In this document: one piece after another, positions 44,478 to 53,047 of the stretch | Layout of the letters: each line of letters starts with the position of its first letter | How positions within the stretch are numbered: the stretch's first letter is position 1 | Assembly (NCBI GenBank): GCA_017744415.1 | Contig: JAGIBJ010000047.1 | Location: 1-61,661 of the forward strand | Direction of reading: 5' to 3' | Origin: Solirubrobacteraceae bacterium | Lineage (GTDB): Bacteria > Actinomycetota > Thermoleophilia > Solirubrobacterales > Solirubrobacteraceae | DNA: 61,661 bases | Program-made: the position numbers and the translations under genes | The notes under the pieces: generated by a model | What the model was told of the DNA's origin: nothing | What the model saw: only the letters and a program-made list of their open reading frames with translations | Database searches by the model: none

Positions 44478-44774
44478 CCCGCAGGACGCTAACCGTGCGA
44501 CGGCCGCTTGCTCATCGCCCTGTGGACAAACCGGGCAGCTCGGAACCGAACGGTGGCAGGGCAAGCCGAACGGCCGCGCGCCAAACGCCGTAAGGCCCGA
44601 AACGACGGGCCAGAGGCCGTATCGCACCGAGTTTCGGGGCTCCGCCGGTTGCACACCACAAGCGAGCAGGTTCGTCCAGTTGGACGAGCGTCGTACGACC
44701 GTCCGCTCGAGGCGAGTTTCGGGTTGGCGGTGCCGACATCTAGAGGGAACGCCAAGGAGGCGGTCCCCGAAACC
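44478..44774. promoter_or_regulatory. 297-bp divergent intergenic region before the secreted protein gene
   Basis: No gene is evident. A GC-rich hairpin GCCC-GAAACGAC-GGGC (about 44597-44612) is present. An AAGGAGG ribosome-binding sequence (about 44754-44760) lies 14 nt before the ATG at 44775, longer than usual. The region must hold the promoters of both the LuxR regulator and the secreted protein. Confidence 0.4.
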
Positions 44775-45344
44775 ATGTCTCATAAGTTTTTCACCAAGAC
44801 AGCGCTCGGCGCTCTTGCGGGTCTCGCTCTGATCCCGGCGTCTTCGCTGGGTGCGGTTGCGAGTCAGCAGGTCAACGCCGGTTCGCTCTCGTTCATCAAC
44901 TCCACTCCCGGTAACGTGACGTTCCCGGCGGTGACGCTGAACGGCACCGATCAGGTGCAGACGCAGACGCAGGCGTTCGACGTCTCCGATGCCACCGGCT
45001 CCAACGCGGGCTGGTCGATCACCGCCACCTCCACGACGTTCACGGCCGCGGGCCACAACATGTCGAACACGGCCACGACGATCCAGGGCACGCCCGGGAC
45101 CGTGTGTGACGCCAGCTCGTCGTGCACGCTCGCGAGCAACTCGATCACGTACCCGTACACGATGCCCGCCGCAGCGGTGGCGCCGACCGCGACGAAGATG
45201 TTCAACGCGGCCGTCAACACCGGCATGGGCAACCAGACGGTGACGCCAACCTGGAGCCTCTCGATCCCCTCGACGACCTGGGCCGGCGGGGCTTCGAACC
45301 CCTACACGTCGACCTGGACCTTCACGCTGGTCAGCGGGCCGTAG
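44775..45344 (+). CDS. Secreted WxL-like surface protein
   Basis: The 189-aa protein has a clean signal peptide (FFTKTALGALAGLALIPASSLGAVAS, cleavage near 30). A Thr/Ser/Asn-rich beta domain follows with few charges. It resembles the WxL domain by GWSITATSTTFT and a C-terminal YTSTWTFTLVSGP (aromatic-x-aromatic strand with a YT..W pattern). WxL proteins attach non-covalently to peptidoglycan or polymers. Homology is inferred by pattern only and one WxL motif is altered, so this is tentative. A strong hairpin follows its stop. Confidence 0.6.
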   Translation: MSHKFFTKTALGALAGLALIPASSLGAVASQQVNAGSLSFINSTPGNVTFPAVTLNGTDQVQTQTQAFDVSDATGSNAGWSITATSTTFTAAGHNMSNTATTIQGTPGTVCDASSSCTLASNSITYPYTMPAAAVAPTATKMFNAAVNTGMGNQTVTPTWSLSIPSTTWAGGASNPYTSTWTFTLVSGP

Positions 45345-45389
45345 CCCGCACGCCGCCTCGGCGGCCTGCCAGCGGCGCTCTCAGTCGCA

Positions 45390-45428
45390 ATACGACCGCC
45401 CGGTCCGCAGTCAGCGGGCCGGGCGGTC
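45390..45428 (+). terminator. Strong hairpin after the WxL-like gene
   Basis: ACGACCGCCCGG (45390-45401) pairs perfectly over 12 bp with CCGGGCGGTCGT (45417-45428) around a 15-nt loop, 45 bp past the stop codon. The sequence after it is CGTTTGC, a weak T-run. This is very probably a transcription terminator. Confidence 0.75.
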
Positions 45429-45457
45429 GTCGTTTGCGGGGGCGTAGGATCGCCGCT

Positions 45458-46096
45458 GTGGACGCGCGCCGCATGCTCATCGCCGACTCGGCGATCCAGG
45501 TGATCGGTGCGCGCGGCATGCGTGCGCTCAGCCACGCGGCGGTCGACACCGAGGCCGGGCTTCCGAAGGGCTCGACCTCCTACTACTGCCGCAAGCGCAT
45601 CGACCTGCTGCGGCTCACGATGCGCCGCCTCTACGACCTCGACCTCGTCGAGCTCCGGGCCGCCGCCGACGCGATGGTGGCCGCCTCACCGCTGGCCCCG
45701 AAGGATGTCGCCTGGGTCGTCGCGGGGGTCGTCGAGCGGTGGCTGAGCGAGGAGCGCCGGCCGATCACACGGGCGCGGTTCGAGCTGTTCCTCGCCGTTG
45801 CGCATGAGGAGGACCTCCGCGAGATGAGCCACGAGCACATGCGCGAGGTGCTCGAGATCTCCGCGGGCGTCGCGGGGGCCATCGATCCGCCGAGCGCGAT
45901 CGAGCACGTGACCACGACGCTGCTGCTCGCCGACGGCGTGATGCTCAACGTGATCCGCCAGGGCTTTCCGTCACCGTCGCGCGAAGATCTCGCCCGCATC
46001 CTCGCCGCCTCCGTCGGGGCGCCGTTGCCGCCAGCCGACAACGCGGGCCGAGACATCGAGCTGCTCCGCGAGGTGTGGGGTGACGACGACGCCTGA
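45458..46096 (+). CDS. TetR family transcriptional regulator
   Basis: The 212-aa protein has an N-terminal helix-turn-helix: MLIADSAIQVIGARGMRALSHAAVDTEAGLPKGSTSYYCRKRIDLL. STSYYCRKRIDLL corresponds to the recognition helix and the SKxxLL region. A helical ligand domain with conserved RARFELFLAVAHEEDLRE follows. The start is a GTG; MLIAD (45473) is an alternative. It could regulate the Nit1C cluster that begins 550 bp downstream, or neighbours outside; there is no direct evidence. Confidence 0.85.
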   Translation: MDARRMLIADSAIQVIGARGMRALSHAAVDTEAGLPKGSTSYYCRKRIDLLRLTMRRLYDLDLVELRAAADAMVAASPLAPKDVAWVVAGVVERWLSEERRPITRARFELFLAVAHEEDLREMSHEHMREVLEISAGVAGAIDPPSAIEHVTTTLLLADGVMLNVIRQGFPSPSREDLARILAASVGAPLPPADNAGRDIELLREVWGDDDA

Positions 46097-46648
46097 GAGG
46101 CCCCGGATCCGGCGATCTTGACGGGGTGGTCAACGGCGGGCGCGCATGCGCCCGCTTCGGTTGCGCGAATATGAGCCCCGCTCTATGTTCCTAGAGGAAC
46201 GACGGAGCCTGGTGGAAGGACCCCGGGTGTCGTCGGTTCAAACGCGGGCGCTCTGCGACGCGTTTCGGCCCAGCTCGAATCGGGGGATTGGCGCTCGGCC
46301 GTGATCGTGGCGGTGGGGTGTGAGCCTTGAGCTCACGCCCCACCGCGCCCCTTCCTGCGTGCTCGCTCACCGGTGAGCGAGCGGCGGCTCACACGCAGCC
46401 GAGCCGAGCCCGTTCCTCCACCCGGATAGAACCGAAGCCCCATCTTCCGGTTTCCGGAACGCGGCCTGGGGCGGCCCGGGAATGCTCACCCCGCAGACCC
46501 TCCATCGCGTGTCCCCCGAGCCCGCTCAGCCTGGCCACCGGGCCAATCAACGACCGCTCCGTGCGGCCCAGAGTCCAGTCCACGCCGCACAGCCTTCGCA
46601 GCTTGCGACGCCGGCCCCCACACCCGACCCCGCCGAGGACCGAACGCC
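46097..46648 (+). promoter_or_regulatory. 552-bp leader region of the Nit1C cluster with ordered hairpins
   Basis: No gene is seen. From 46150 to 46310 the DNA can fold into several short stems, for example AACGCG...CGCGTT, CTCT...AGAG and the small palindrome TTCCT-AG-AGGAA. Next is a 14-bp stem (46312-46325 with 46331-46344, one T-G pair, 5-nt loop). A perfect 22-bp palindrome follows (46361-46382) with arms GCTCGCTCACC and its complement. The 6-mer GTGAGC or its complement occurs five times between 46320 and 46392. This could be a structured leader with attenuator, or an operator cluster; I cannot match it to a known riboswitch. Confidence 0.5.
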
Positions 46649-47173
46649 ATGACGAGCACCGCTGCCGCCCTGACCGAAGCCGAACTCACCAGCCTCAACG
46701 AGATCCCCCACCCGTCGCTGCCGGACGGCTCGACGATCTACGGCGGCTCGAAGGTCTTCCCCGATCTGCAGGCGGAGAAGGGCGACACCTGGTTCACCCT
46801 CGTCCACGGCCTCGCGCACGAGTCGTCCGTGAGCTTCGTCGCGATCCTCCAGGCCACCCGCGCCCAGCGCAAGGGCTTCGAGACGGCCATCTACTTCTAC
46901 GGGATGGGCGCGCTCAACTGCCTCGCCACCCGCGGCTTCCCGACCACGGGCAACAGCGCCTTCCCGGGCGAGCACAACATCAACAACCAGATCAAGACGC
47001 TGATCGCTGAGGGCGGCAAGGTGTACGCCTGCCGGTTCGGCCTCTCGCTCCACGGCGCCCGCGAGGAGGACCTCATCGAGGGCGTGATCCCGACGCACCC
47101 GCTCGACGTGCAGGACGCGGTGATCCACTACGCGCGCAAGGGCGCGATCATCAACTCCACCTGGATGTTCTAG
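46649..47173 (+). CDS. nitB: MSMEG_0572/Sll0783 family nitrogen-starvation protein (NitB-like)
   Basis: The 174-aa protein matches the MSMEG_0572/Sll0783 family: IPHPSLPDGSTIYGGSK, HGLAHESSVSFVAILQATR, YFYGMGALNCLATRGFPTTG, and the end IHYARKGAIINSTWMF. Sll0783 of Synechocystis is induced by nitrogen starvation and needed for normal PHB accumulation. It is the first gene of the Nit1C set, which includes a nitrilase and a radical SAM enzyme. A GAGGA ribosome-binding site lies 8-9 nt before the ATG. Its biochemical role is not known. Confidence 0.9.
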   Translation: MTSTAAALTEAELTSLNEIPHPSLPDGSTIYGGSKVFPDLQAEKGDTWFTLVHGLAHESSVSFVAILQATRAQRKGFETAIYFYGMGALNCLATRGFPTTGNSAFPGEHNINNQIKTLIAEGGKVYACRFGLSLHGAREEDLIEGVIPTHPLDVQDAVIHYARKGAIINSTWMF

Positions 47174-47213
47174 GCGCGGTCCCCGCGGATCAAGGTCAGC
47201 AGAAGGGACTGGG

Positions 47214-48290
47214 ATGGAGCCTGCGCTTCGCACCGAGCTCGCCGTCGTCGGCGTGCGCACCGCCTCGCCGCTGCGGCGGCGGGCGGGCGCGGGCCCCAGC
47301 GACGACGGCCACTGGCGCCTTGCCGGCGGCGGCGGTTGCCCCGCCGCCGCGCTGCCGCTCTCGGCCGACTCGCCCTACGAGGTGATGGAAGATGGCCGGA
47401 TCACGAAGGACGGCGTCGTCGTCGAGGACGCGATGCTCGAGCCGATCGATCGGCCGGCGTTCTACGACCTCGTGACCGACGACGGCATCCCGTACGAGAA
47501 GCTCGCGCGGCTCCACGGGACGAACGTGCTCGCGACCACGGTCGTGCAGACCTGCATCCGCTACACGAGCGAGTCGACCCGCTGCCGCTTCTGCACGATC
47601 GAGGAATCGCTGCGCGCCGGCGCGACCACGCAGGTGAAGTTCCCGGATCAGCTCGCTGAGGTGGCCGACGCCGCCGTGCGCCTCGATGGCGTCGAGCACA
47701 TGGTGATGACCACCGGCACGAGCAACGGCCGCGACCGTGGTGCCAAGCACCTCGCGCGCTGCGTGCGGGCCGTGAAGGAGCGGGTGCCCGGCATCCGCAT
47801 CCAGGTGCAGATCGAGCCGCCGCTGGACCTCTCCTACATCGCCTCGCTCCGAGATGCCGGCGCTGAGGCGATCGGCATCCACATCGAGAGCCTCGACCAG
47901 GCCGTGCGCGAGCGCTGGACCCCGGGCAAGGCCACCGTGCCGGTGAGCCGCTACGAGGAGGCCTGGCAGGAGGCGGTGCGCGTCTTCGGCCGCAACCGCG
48001 TGTCGACCTATCTGCTGGTCGGCCTCGGCGAGGACCCCGACGAGCTGGTCGCCGGATGCGAGCGGTTGATCGGCATGGGTGTCTACCCGTTCGTCGTGCC
48101 CTACCGCCCGCTCGACGGGTCGCTCGCGAACGACGTCGACCGCGTTCCCGCCCCCGATCCCTCGCTGCTGCTGAGCGTCTCGATGCGGATCGCCGCCGCG
48201 CTCGACGTGGCCGGCATGCGCGGCGCCGACCAGGGCGCCGGCTGCGCGGCCTGCGGCGCCTGCTCGGCCCTCCAGGAACTGGGTGGCTAA
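47214..48290 (+). CDS. nitD: MSMEG_0568 family radical SAM protein (NitD-like)
   Basis: The 358-aa enzyme has the cluster-binding pattern C114-x9-C124-x2-C127 (TCIRYTSESTRCRFC), an expanded form of the usual CX3CX2C that is typical of this family. A C-terminal GCAACGACS holds three more Cys. LRTELAVVGVR and HGTNVLATTVVQTC are other family blocks. It is thought to act with the nitrilase in nitrogen scavenging; the reaction is undetermined. AAGGGA lies upstream of the ATG. The next gene starts 6 bp after its stop. Confidence 0.9.
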   Translation: MEPALRTELAVVGVRTASPLRRRAGAGPSDDGHWRLAGGGGCPAAALPLSADSPYEVMEDGRITKDGVVVEDAMLEPIDRPAFYDLVTDDGIPYEKLARLHGTNVLATTVVQTCIRYTSESTRCRFCTIEESLRAGATTQVKFPDQLAEVADAAVRLDGVEHMVMTTGTSNGRDRGAKHLARCVRAVKERVPGIRIQVQIEPPLDLSYIASLRDAGAEAIGIHIESLDQAVRERWTPGKATVPVSRYEEAWQEAVRVFGRNRVSTYLLVGLGEDPDELVAGCERLIGMGVYPFVVPYRPLDGSLANDVDRVPAPDPSLLLSVSMRIAAALDVAGMRGADQGAGCAACGACSALQELGG

Positions 48291-48296
48291 ACGCTG

Positions 48297-49796
48297 ATGC
48301 TGCGGATCGCTGAGAATCCCGGGCCGTCGATCGCGCCTGCGCTCGTGCCCGAGCCGGAGTTCGCGCTCGTCGTGATCGAGCCGGGCGACCGGGGCGCGCT
48401 GATCGCCGGCTACCGCGCGCTGCGCCGCGAGGCGTTCGTCGTCGAGCAGGAGCTCTTCGCCGGCCACGACCTCGACGAGTTCGACGAAGATCCGCGCACG
48501 CGCGTGCTGGTGGTCGTCGACCGTGCCCAACGCGTGCTCGGAGGCGTGCGGATCCACCCCGCCGTCCTCGATGGCCCGGAGCTCGCCTGGTGGCGCGGCA
48601 GCCGGCTCGTCGCGCGTCCGCTGCCTGGCGTACGCGCCGGCGAGATCGGCGCGCACCTCGTGAGCGGGGCCTGCCGCCTGGCCGAGCAGCTGGGCGCCCT
48701 GCGCTTCGATGCGCACGTGCAGGCGCACTGCGAGGGCTTCTTCGGGCGGCTCGGCTGGAGCCGCACCGGGCACATGGAGATCGGAGGGCTGCCACACGTA
48801 GCGATGCGCTGGCCGGTCGAGCGGATCGCGGCGCTCGCGCGGGCGACGAAGTCGCCCCTCGGCGGGCTGCTCGCTGATGGCACGCTGGCCACGGGCGGCG
48901 CGTTCGCACCGTTCATCGGCGATGACGCCACGCCGATCCCGAACTCCAGCGGGATGGTGGCCTGCACCGACGCGATCCTCCCGGCGATGGTGGCCCGCGA
49001 CCCCGAGTGGGCGGGCTGGTGCGGGATGCTCGTCACCGCGCACGACCTCTCGGCGATGGGCGCCGCGCCAGTAGCCGCGCTCGATGCGGTCGGCGCGCGC
49101 GACGAGGCCGCCGCAGCGCGCGTGCTCCGCGGCCTGCGCGAGGGCGCGGAGATGTTTGATCTGCCGATCGTCGGCGGCCACACCACGCTCGGCGTGGAGG
49201 GCTCGCTCTCGGTCACCGGCCTCGGGCGCACGGATCGGCCGGTGCCTGCCGGCGGTGGCCGCGTGGGCGACGCGCTCACTCTCACCGCCGATCTCGCGGG
49301 CGACTGGCGACCTGGCTACGGCCACCGCCAATGGGACAGCTCCACGCACCGCACCCGCGAGGAGATGCGCCCGATGCTCGGGGCCGTCGCGGCGGCGCAG
49401 CCGCACGCCGCCAAGGACGTGTCGATGGCCGGGATCGTCGGCACGATCGGGATGCTCGCCGAGGCCAGCGGCTGCGGCGCGGAGCTCGACGTGTGCGCCA
49501 TCCCGCGGCCCGACCGCGCGCAGCTCGGCGACTGGCTCACGTGCTTCCCCGGCTTCGCGATGGTCACCGCCGATGCCCCGGGGGCCCCGCCCGTGCGGGC
49601 CGGCGCGGCCGTCTCGGCCGCCTGCGGCGAACTCTCCAGCGCCGCAGGCGTGCGCCTCCGCTGGCCCGACGGCGAGGTGACCACCGTCATCGCCGGCGGC
49701 GTCACCGGCCTCGGCGCCGCCGCGCGTCTCGCGCCGGCCACCAACGCTTCCCACGGTTCCTCCTACGACCCCGCGGCGCTGGCCGCAGACCAATGA
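48297..49796 (+). CDS. GNAT acetyltransferase fused to AIR synthase-related protein (MSMEG_0567 type, NitE-NitF)
   Basis: The 499-aa protein is a fusion. Residues 1-185 form a GNAT domain (FVVEQELFAGHDLDEFDED, VLGGVRIHP, EIGAHLVSGACRLAEQLGA). Residues 190-499 form an AIR-synthase/PurM-related domain (FIGDDATPIP, TAHDLSAMGAAPVAALDAVG, VGGHTTLG, DVSMAGIVGTIGML). In some bacteria (Sll0786/Sll0787) these are separate genes; the M. smegmatis MSMEG_0567 form is fused like this one. The nitrilase gene overlaps its stop by ATGA. Confidence 0.88.
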   Translation: MLRIAENPGPSIAPALVPEPEFALVVIEPGDRGALIAGYRALRREAFVVEQELFAGHDLDEFDEDPRTRVLVVVDRAQRVLGGVRIHPAVLDGPELAWWRGSRLVARPLPGVRAGEIGAHLVSGACRLAEQLGALRFDAHVQAHCEGFFGRLGWSRTGHMEIGGLPHVAMRWPVERIAALARATKSPLGGLLADGTLATGGAFAPFIGDDATPIPNSSGMVACTDAILPAMVARDPEWAGWCGMLVTAHDLSAMGAAPVAALDAVGARDEAAAARVLRGLREGAEMFDLPIVGGHTTLGVEGSLSVTGLGRTDRPVPAGGGRVGDALTLTADLAGDWRPGYGHRQWDSSTHRTREEMRPMLGAVAAAQPHAAKDVSMAGIVGTIGMLAEASGCGAELDVCAIPRPDRAQLGDWLTCFPGFAMVTADAPGAPPVRAGAAVSAACGELSSAAGVRLRWPDGEVTTVIAGGVTGLGAAARLAPATNASHGSSYDPAALAADQ

Positions 49797-50662
49797 GTGA
49801 GATCACGATCGCGGCCGCCGCCGCGCCCTTCGACCGCGACCTGGAGGGCTGCTTCGCCACGATCGCCGGCCTCATCGACGATGCGCGAGGCCGGGGTGTC
49901 GACCTGCTCGTCCTGCCTGAGGCGGCGCTCGGCGGCTACGTCGAATCGATCAGCGAATCCGCTGACGACATCGACCCGCCGCCGGCGTTCGATCGCGACG
50001 GCCCCGAGCTGCGGCGCGTGATGGAGCTGGCGGGAGACATGACCGTCTGCGTCGGCTTCTGCGAGGACGGTGGCGAGGGCATCCGCTACAACGCCGCCGC
50101 CTGCGTGAGCGGCGACGGCCTGCACTACGTCCACCGCAAGGTGCACCTGCCGCTCCGCGAGGATCGCGTCACCACCGCCGCCGGCGAGCTGGCGGCGTTC
50201 GATACGCCGGTCGGCCGGCTGGGGATGCTCATCTGTTACGACAAGGCCTTCCCCGAGGCCGCACGCACGCTCACGCTCGACGGGGCGCAGGCGCTCTGCT
50301 TCCTCTCGGCGTGGCCGCGCAGCGCCACCAACTTCACGCCTGAGCTCACCGACGATCGCCAGTGGCGCCGCTCGGAGCTGTGGGACCGCTCGCGCGCCGC
50401 GGAGAATTCGCTCGTCGTCGCCTCCGCCAACCAGACGGGCGTGTTCGGTTCGCTGCATTTCCTCGGCGGCGCCCGCATCACCAATCCGAACGGCGACGTG
50501 CTCCAGGCCACGAGCCCGGCGGGCGGCCTCGCGATCGAGACGCTCGATCTCGAGGCCACCGTCGAGCGCGCTCGCCGCGCCCTCTCACCCGTCCGCGACC
50601 TGCGGCCCGATGCCTACGCGTCGCCGCAACCGATCCCGTTCGAGACGGCGGAGGTGGGGTGA
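49793..50662 (+). CDS. nitC: Nitrilase-superfamily carbon-nitrogen hydrolase (NitC-like)
   Basis: The 289-aa enzyme carries the complete catalytic set: Glu43 (LLVLPEAALGGY), Lys116 (YVHRKVHLPL) and Cys148 (LICYDKAFPE). It hydrolyses a nitrile or amide; in Nit1C systems it is the nitrilase linked with growth on cyanide or aliphatic nitriles. The ATG is fixed by overlap with the preceding stop. The stop overlaps the next ATG (TGATG), so the cluster is tightly coupled. Confidence 0.9.
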   Translation: MSEITIAAAAAPFDRDLEGCFATIAGLIDDARGRGVDLLVLPEAALGGYVESISESADDIDPPPAFDRDGPELRRVMELAGDMTVCVGFCEDGGEGIRYNAAACVSGDGLHYVHRKVHLPLREDRVTTAAGELAAFDTPVGRLGMLICYDKAFPEAARTLTLDGAQALCFLSAWPRSATNFTPELTDDRQWRRSELWDRSRAAENSLVVASANQTGVFGSLHFLGGARITNPNGDVLQATSPAGGLAIETLDLEATVERARRALSPVRDLRPDAYASPQPIPFETAEVG

Positions 50663-52314
50663 TGCCCGAGGTCGCGTTCGACGTCCGCTGGCCCGACGGC
50701 AAGCTCCAGCAGTGCGTGAGTCCGTCGCGCTCGATCGAGGCGGTGCTCGCTCCGGGTGCACGGTATTCCGTCGAGGAGTTCGTGCGACGGAGTGGAGATG
50801 CGCTGCGCCTCGGCAGTGAGCGGGTCCGCCAGAAGTATGGCTTCCACTGCACCGCCGCTGCCGCCGAGATCCAGGCGATCGAGCAGCGCGCGCAACGCTT
50901 CTCCGGAGATGGGGCCGGGGATGTGGTGGTCGTCGAGCGGGTGGGGCGGCAGGCGGTATCTGCCGCGCGCCCCAGACCGGTCGGCGGCCACCACGACGTC
51001 ATCGTCGTCGGGGGCGGCCAGGCTGGCCTCTCGGCCAGCTGGTACCTGCAGCAGGCAGGTCTCGACCACCTGGTGCTCGAGCGCTCGCGCGCGTTCAGCG
51101 CGTGGAAGGACGAGCGCTGGGATGCGTTCTGCCTCGTCACCCCCAACTGGCAGTGTCAGCTCCCGGGTGGCTTCGGCTACGACGGCGACGATCCCGACGG
51201 CTTCATGGTTCGCGACGAGATCACCGACTACCTCGATCGCTTCCGCGCGTCGTTCGATCCGCCCGTGATCGAAGGCGTGACGGTCACGCGCATCAGCCGC
51301 GCGGGTGCGCCGGCAGCGGGAATCGCCGCGGTAGAGATGAGCGATGACGGGACGGTAAGCGCCGACTCGTCGGCCGCCGGCCCCTTCGTCGTCGAGACGA
51401 CGGCCGGCACGGCCACCGCCGATCAGATCGTCCTCGCCGTCGGCGGCTACCACGTGCCCGCGGTGCCGCGGATCGCCGAGGGCCTGCCGAGCTGGGTCAC
51501 GCAGGTGCACTCGCAGCAGTACCGCAATGCCGACGTGCTGCCGGATGGTGCGGTGCTCGTCGTCGGCTCCGGCCAGTCGGGGGCGCAGATCGCGGAGGAT
51601 CTCCACCTCAGCGGGCGACAGGTGCACCTCGCGGTCGGTGATGCGCCGCGCGTAGCCCGCTTCCACCGCGGCCGCGACGTCGTCGCCTGGCTCCACGACA
51701 TGGGCCACTACGACCTCTCGATCGACGAGCACCCCGAGGGCTCGGCCGCTCGCAAGGAGGCCAACCACTACGTGACGGGCCGCGACGGTGGCCGCGACAT
51801 CGACCTCCGGAAGTTCGCGAGCGAGGGCATGGGGCTGCACGGCCGCCTGCTCTCCGTGGCCGACGGGACGATCGCGTTCAGCGACGACCTCGCCTTGCGC
51901 CTCGATGCGGCGGACGCCACGTACAACCGCATCAACGCGGGTATCGACAGGTGGATCGCGGCCAACGGCGTCGACACCCCGCCGGCGGAGCCCTACGTCG
52001 CCGAGTGGCAGCCCGAACCGGGCCCGAGCTCGCTCGACCTCGTCGGCGACGAGATCCGCACCGTCATCTGGGCCACGGGCTTCCGCCCCGACTGGAGCTG
52101 GGTCGATCTGCCGTTCCTCGATGCCACCGGCTACCCGGCCCACGACCGCGGCGTGATCGCCGCCGTACCCGGCCTCCACGTGCTCGGCCTCCCCTGGCTC
52201 CACACCTGGGGATCAGGCCGCTTCGCCTCGATCGACCGCGACGCCCGGCATCTCATCGGGCATGTGGCGGCGAAGAGCGGGGTCCGAGGCAGCAGCCCCC
52301 AGGCGACAGCCTGA
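50662..52314 (+). CDS. Fusion of MSMEG_0570-like protein and MSMEG_0569 flavin monooxygenase (NitG-NitH)
   Basis: This is a 550-aa protein. Residues 1-95 match the small MSMEG_0570 nitrogen-starvation family (FDVRWPDGKLQQCVSPS, YSVEEFVRRSGDALRLGSERVRQKYGF). After a ~15-residue linker comes a flavin-containing monooxygenase: FAD loop VVGGGQAGLSASWYL (115-129), NAD(P)H loop VVGSGQSGAQIAEDL, and ATGFRPDW near the end. The two are usually separate genes in the clusters I know. The frame is continuous with no stop between. A GTG at residue 94 could act as an internal start. The enzyme would oxidise an unknown substrate. Confidence 0.85.
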   Translation: MPEVAFDVRWPDGKLQQCVSPSRSIEAVLAPGARYSVEEFVRRSGDALRLGSERVRQKYGFHCTAAAAEIQAIEQRAQRFSGDGAGDVVVVERVGRQAVSAARPRPVGGHHDVIVVGGGQAGLSASWYLQQAGLDHLVLERSRAFSAWKDERWDAFCLVTPNWQCQLPGGFGYDGDDPDGFMVRDEITDYLDRFRASFDPPVIEGVTVTRISRAGAPAAGIAAVEMSDDGTVSADSSAAGPFVVETTAGTATADQIVLAVGGYHVPAVPRIAEGLPSWVTQVHSQQYRNADVLPDGAVLVVGSGQSGAQIAEDLHLSGRQVHLAVGDAPRVARFHRGRDVVAWLHDMGHYDLSIDEHPEGSAARKEANHYVTGRDGGRDIDLRKFASEGMGLHGRLLSVADGTIAFSDDLALRLDAADATYNRINAGIDRWIAANGVDTPPAEPYVAEWQPEPGPSSLDLVGDEIRTVIWATGFRPDWSWVDLPFLDATGYPAHDRGVIAAVPGLHVLGLPWLHTWGSGRFASIDRDARHLIGHVAAKSGVRGSSPQATA

Positions 52315-52372
52315 CGCCCCGCGGTGACGCCCTGGCGGCCGGCGGGCCGAGGACGGCCTCCCGCGAGTGAGC

Positions 52373-52411
52373 TGTGGACGGATCCCGCAGTAGCTGCGGG
52401 ATCGGTCCACA
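52373..52411. terminator. Bidirectional terminator between convergent genes
   Basis: TGTGGAC-g-GATCCCGCAG pairs with CTGCGGGATC-g-GTCCACA around a 3-nt loop (TAG), giving 17 paired bases and one G-G mismatch. It sits between the flavin enzyme stop (52314) and the convergent DsbA-like stop (52424). Lengths and position fit a strong two-way terminator. Confidence 0.75.
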
Positions 52412-52423
52412 CGTCAGCGCGGG

Positions 52424-53047
52424 CTACTCGCTGCTGCCGGCTTCGAGCGCCTGCTTGAGCACGCCGGCGGCGTCCTCGAGGAGCGCCGGGCCGACGAGCA
52501 GGCGCTGGCCGATGCGCAGCGTCGGGACGCTCACGATGCCTGCGGCGCGGGCGGCCTCGGTGGCGGCGTCGGCGTCGGCCGCGGGCTTGTCACGGCTGAG
52601 GGCCTGGTCGACGGCGCGCGGGTGGATCTCCGAGGCCGCGGCGGCGAGGTAGATGGTCGTGATGTCGCTCGGATCGCGGCCGCCGGCATAGATCTGGCGA
52701 AAGAGCGAGAGGGAGAAGACGGCGGCCTTGCCGATCGACTTGGCGTAGGTGGCGACGGTGACGGCGTCGGTGGTGTCGAGGTCGGGGAAGCCCTCGGGCC
52801 AGACGAACGGGAGCACGTCGCGGGAGGCGGCGAGCTCCTCCAGGTTCGCGCGGCGCGGCGCATCCTCAGGCTGCGGGAACGGATCGAGATCGGCTTCGCG
52901 GACGGGCGTGAGCTCCGGCGCGAAGGCAGCGATCGTCTTCGCGAAGCGCTCGAGGCCGAGGTAGCTCTCGGGGCTCGTGAAGTCGTAGTAGAACGCGATG
53001 TTGCCGGGCACCATGTTGCCCCCGTGCTGCACGACATCGATCGTCAT
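52424..53047 (-). CDS. DsbA-family thioredoxin-fold protein without the CxxC motif
   Basis: The 207-aa protein has a DsbA-like fold: AFYYDFTSPESYLG at the start, a helical insertion, and the cis-Pro segment GIVSVPTLRIG near the C-terminus. The usual CxxC is replaced by TSPES, as in 2-hydroxychromene-2-carboxylate isomerase and related glutathione-dependent enzymes. Disulfide chemistry is therefore unlikely. I used the ATG at 53047; a later ATG at 53014 would still leave the whole fold. Its role is unknown. Confidence 0.78.
   Translation of the reverse strand: MTIDVVQHGGNMVPGNIAFYYDFTSPESYLGLERFAKTIAAFAPELTPVREADLDPFPQPEDAPRRANLEELAASRDVLPFVWPEGFPDLDTTDAVTVATYAKSIGKAAVFSLSLFRQIYAGGRDPSDITTIYLAAAASEIHPRAVDQALSRDKPAADADAATEAARAAGIVSVPTLRIGQRLLVGPALLEDAAGVLKQALEAGSSE

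Noticed and set aside
46225..46250. GGTTCAAAC resembling a tRNA T-loop
   Set aside because: The closing stem does not pair (G opposite where C61 is needed) and no acceptor or anticodon arms fit around it.
46150..46345. Known riboswitch classes (guanidine, cobalamin, ydaO, glycine, TPP)
   Set aside because: None of the consensus cores I could recall is present; only general foldability is visible.
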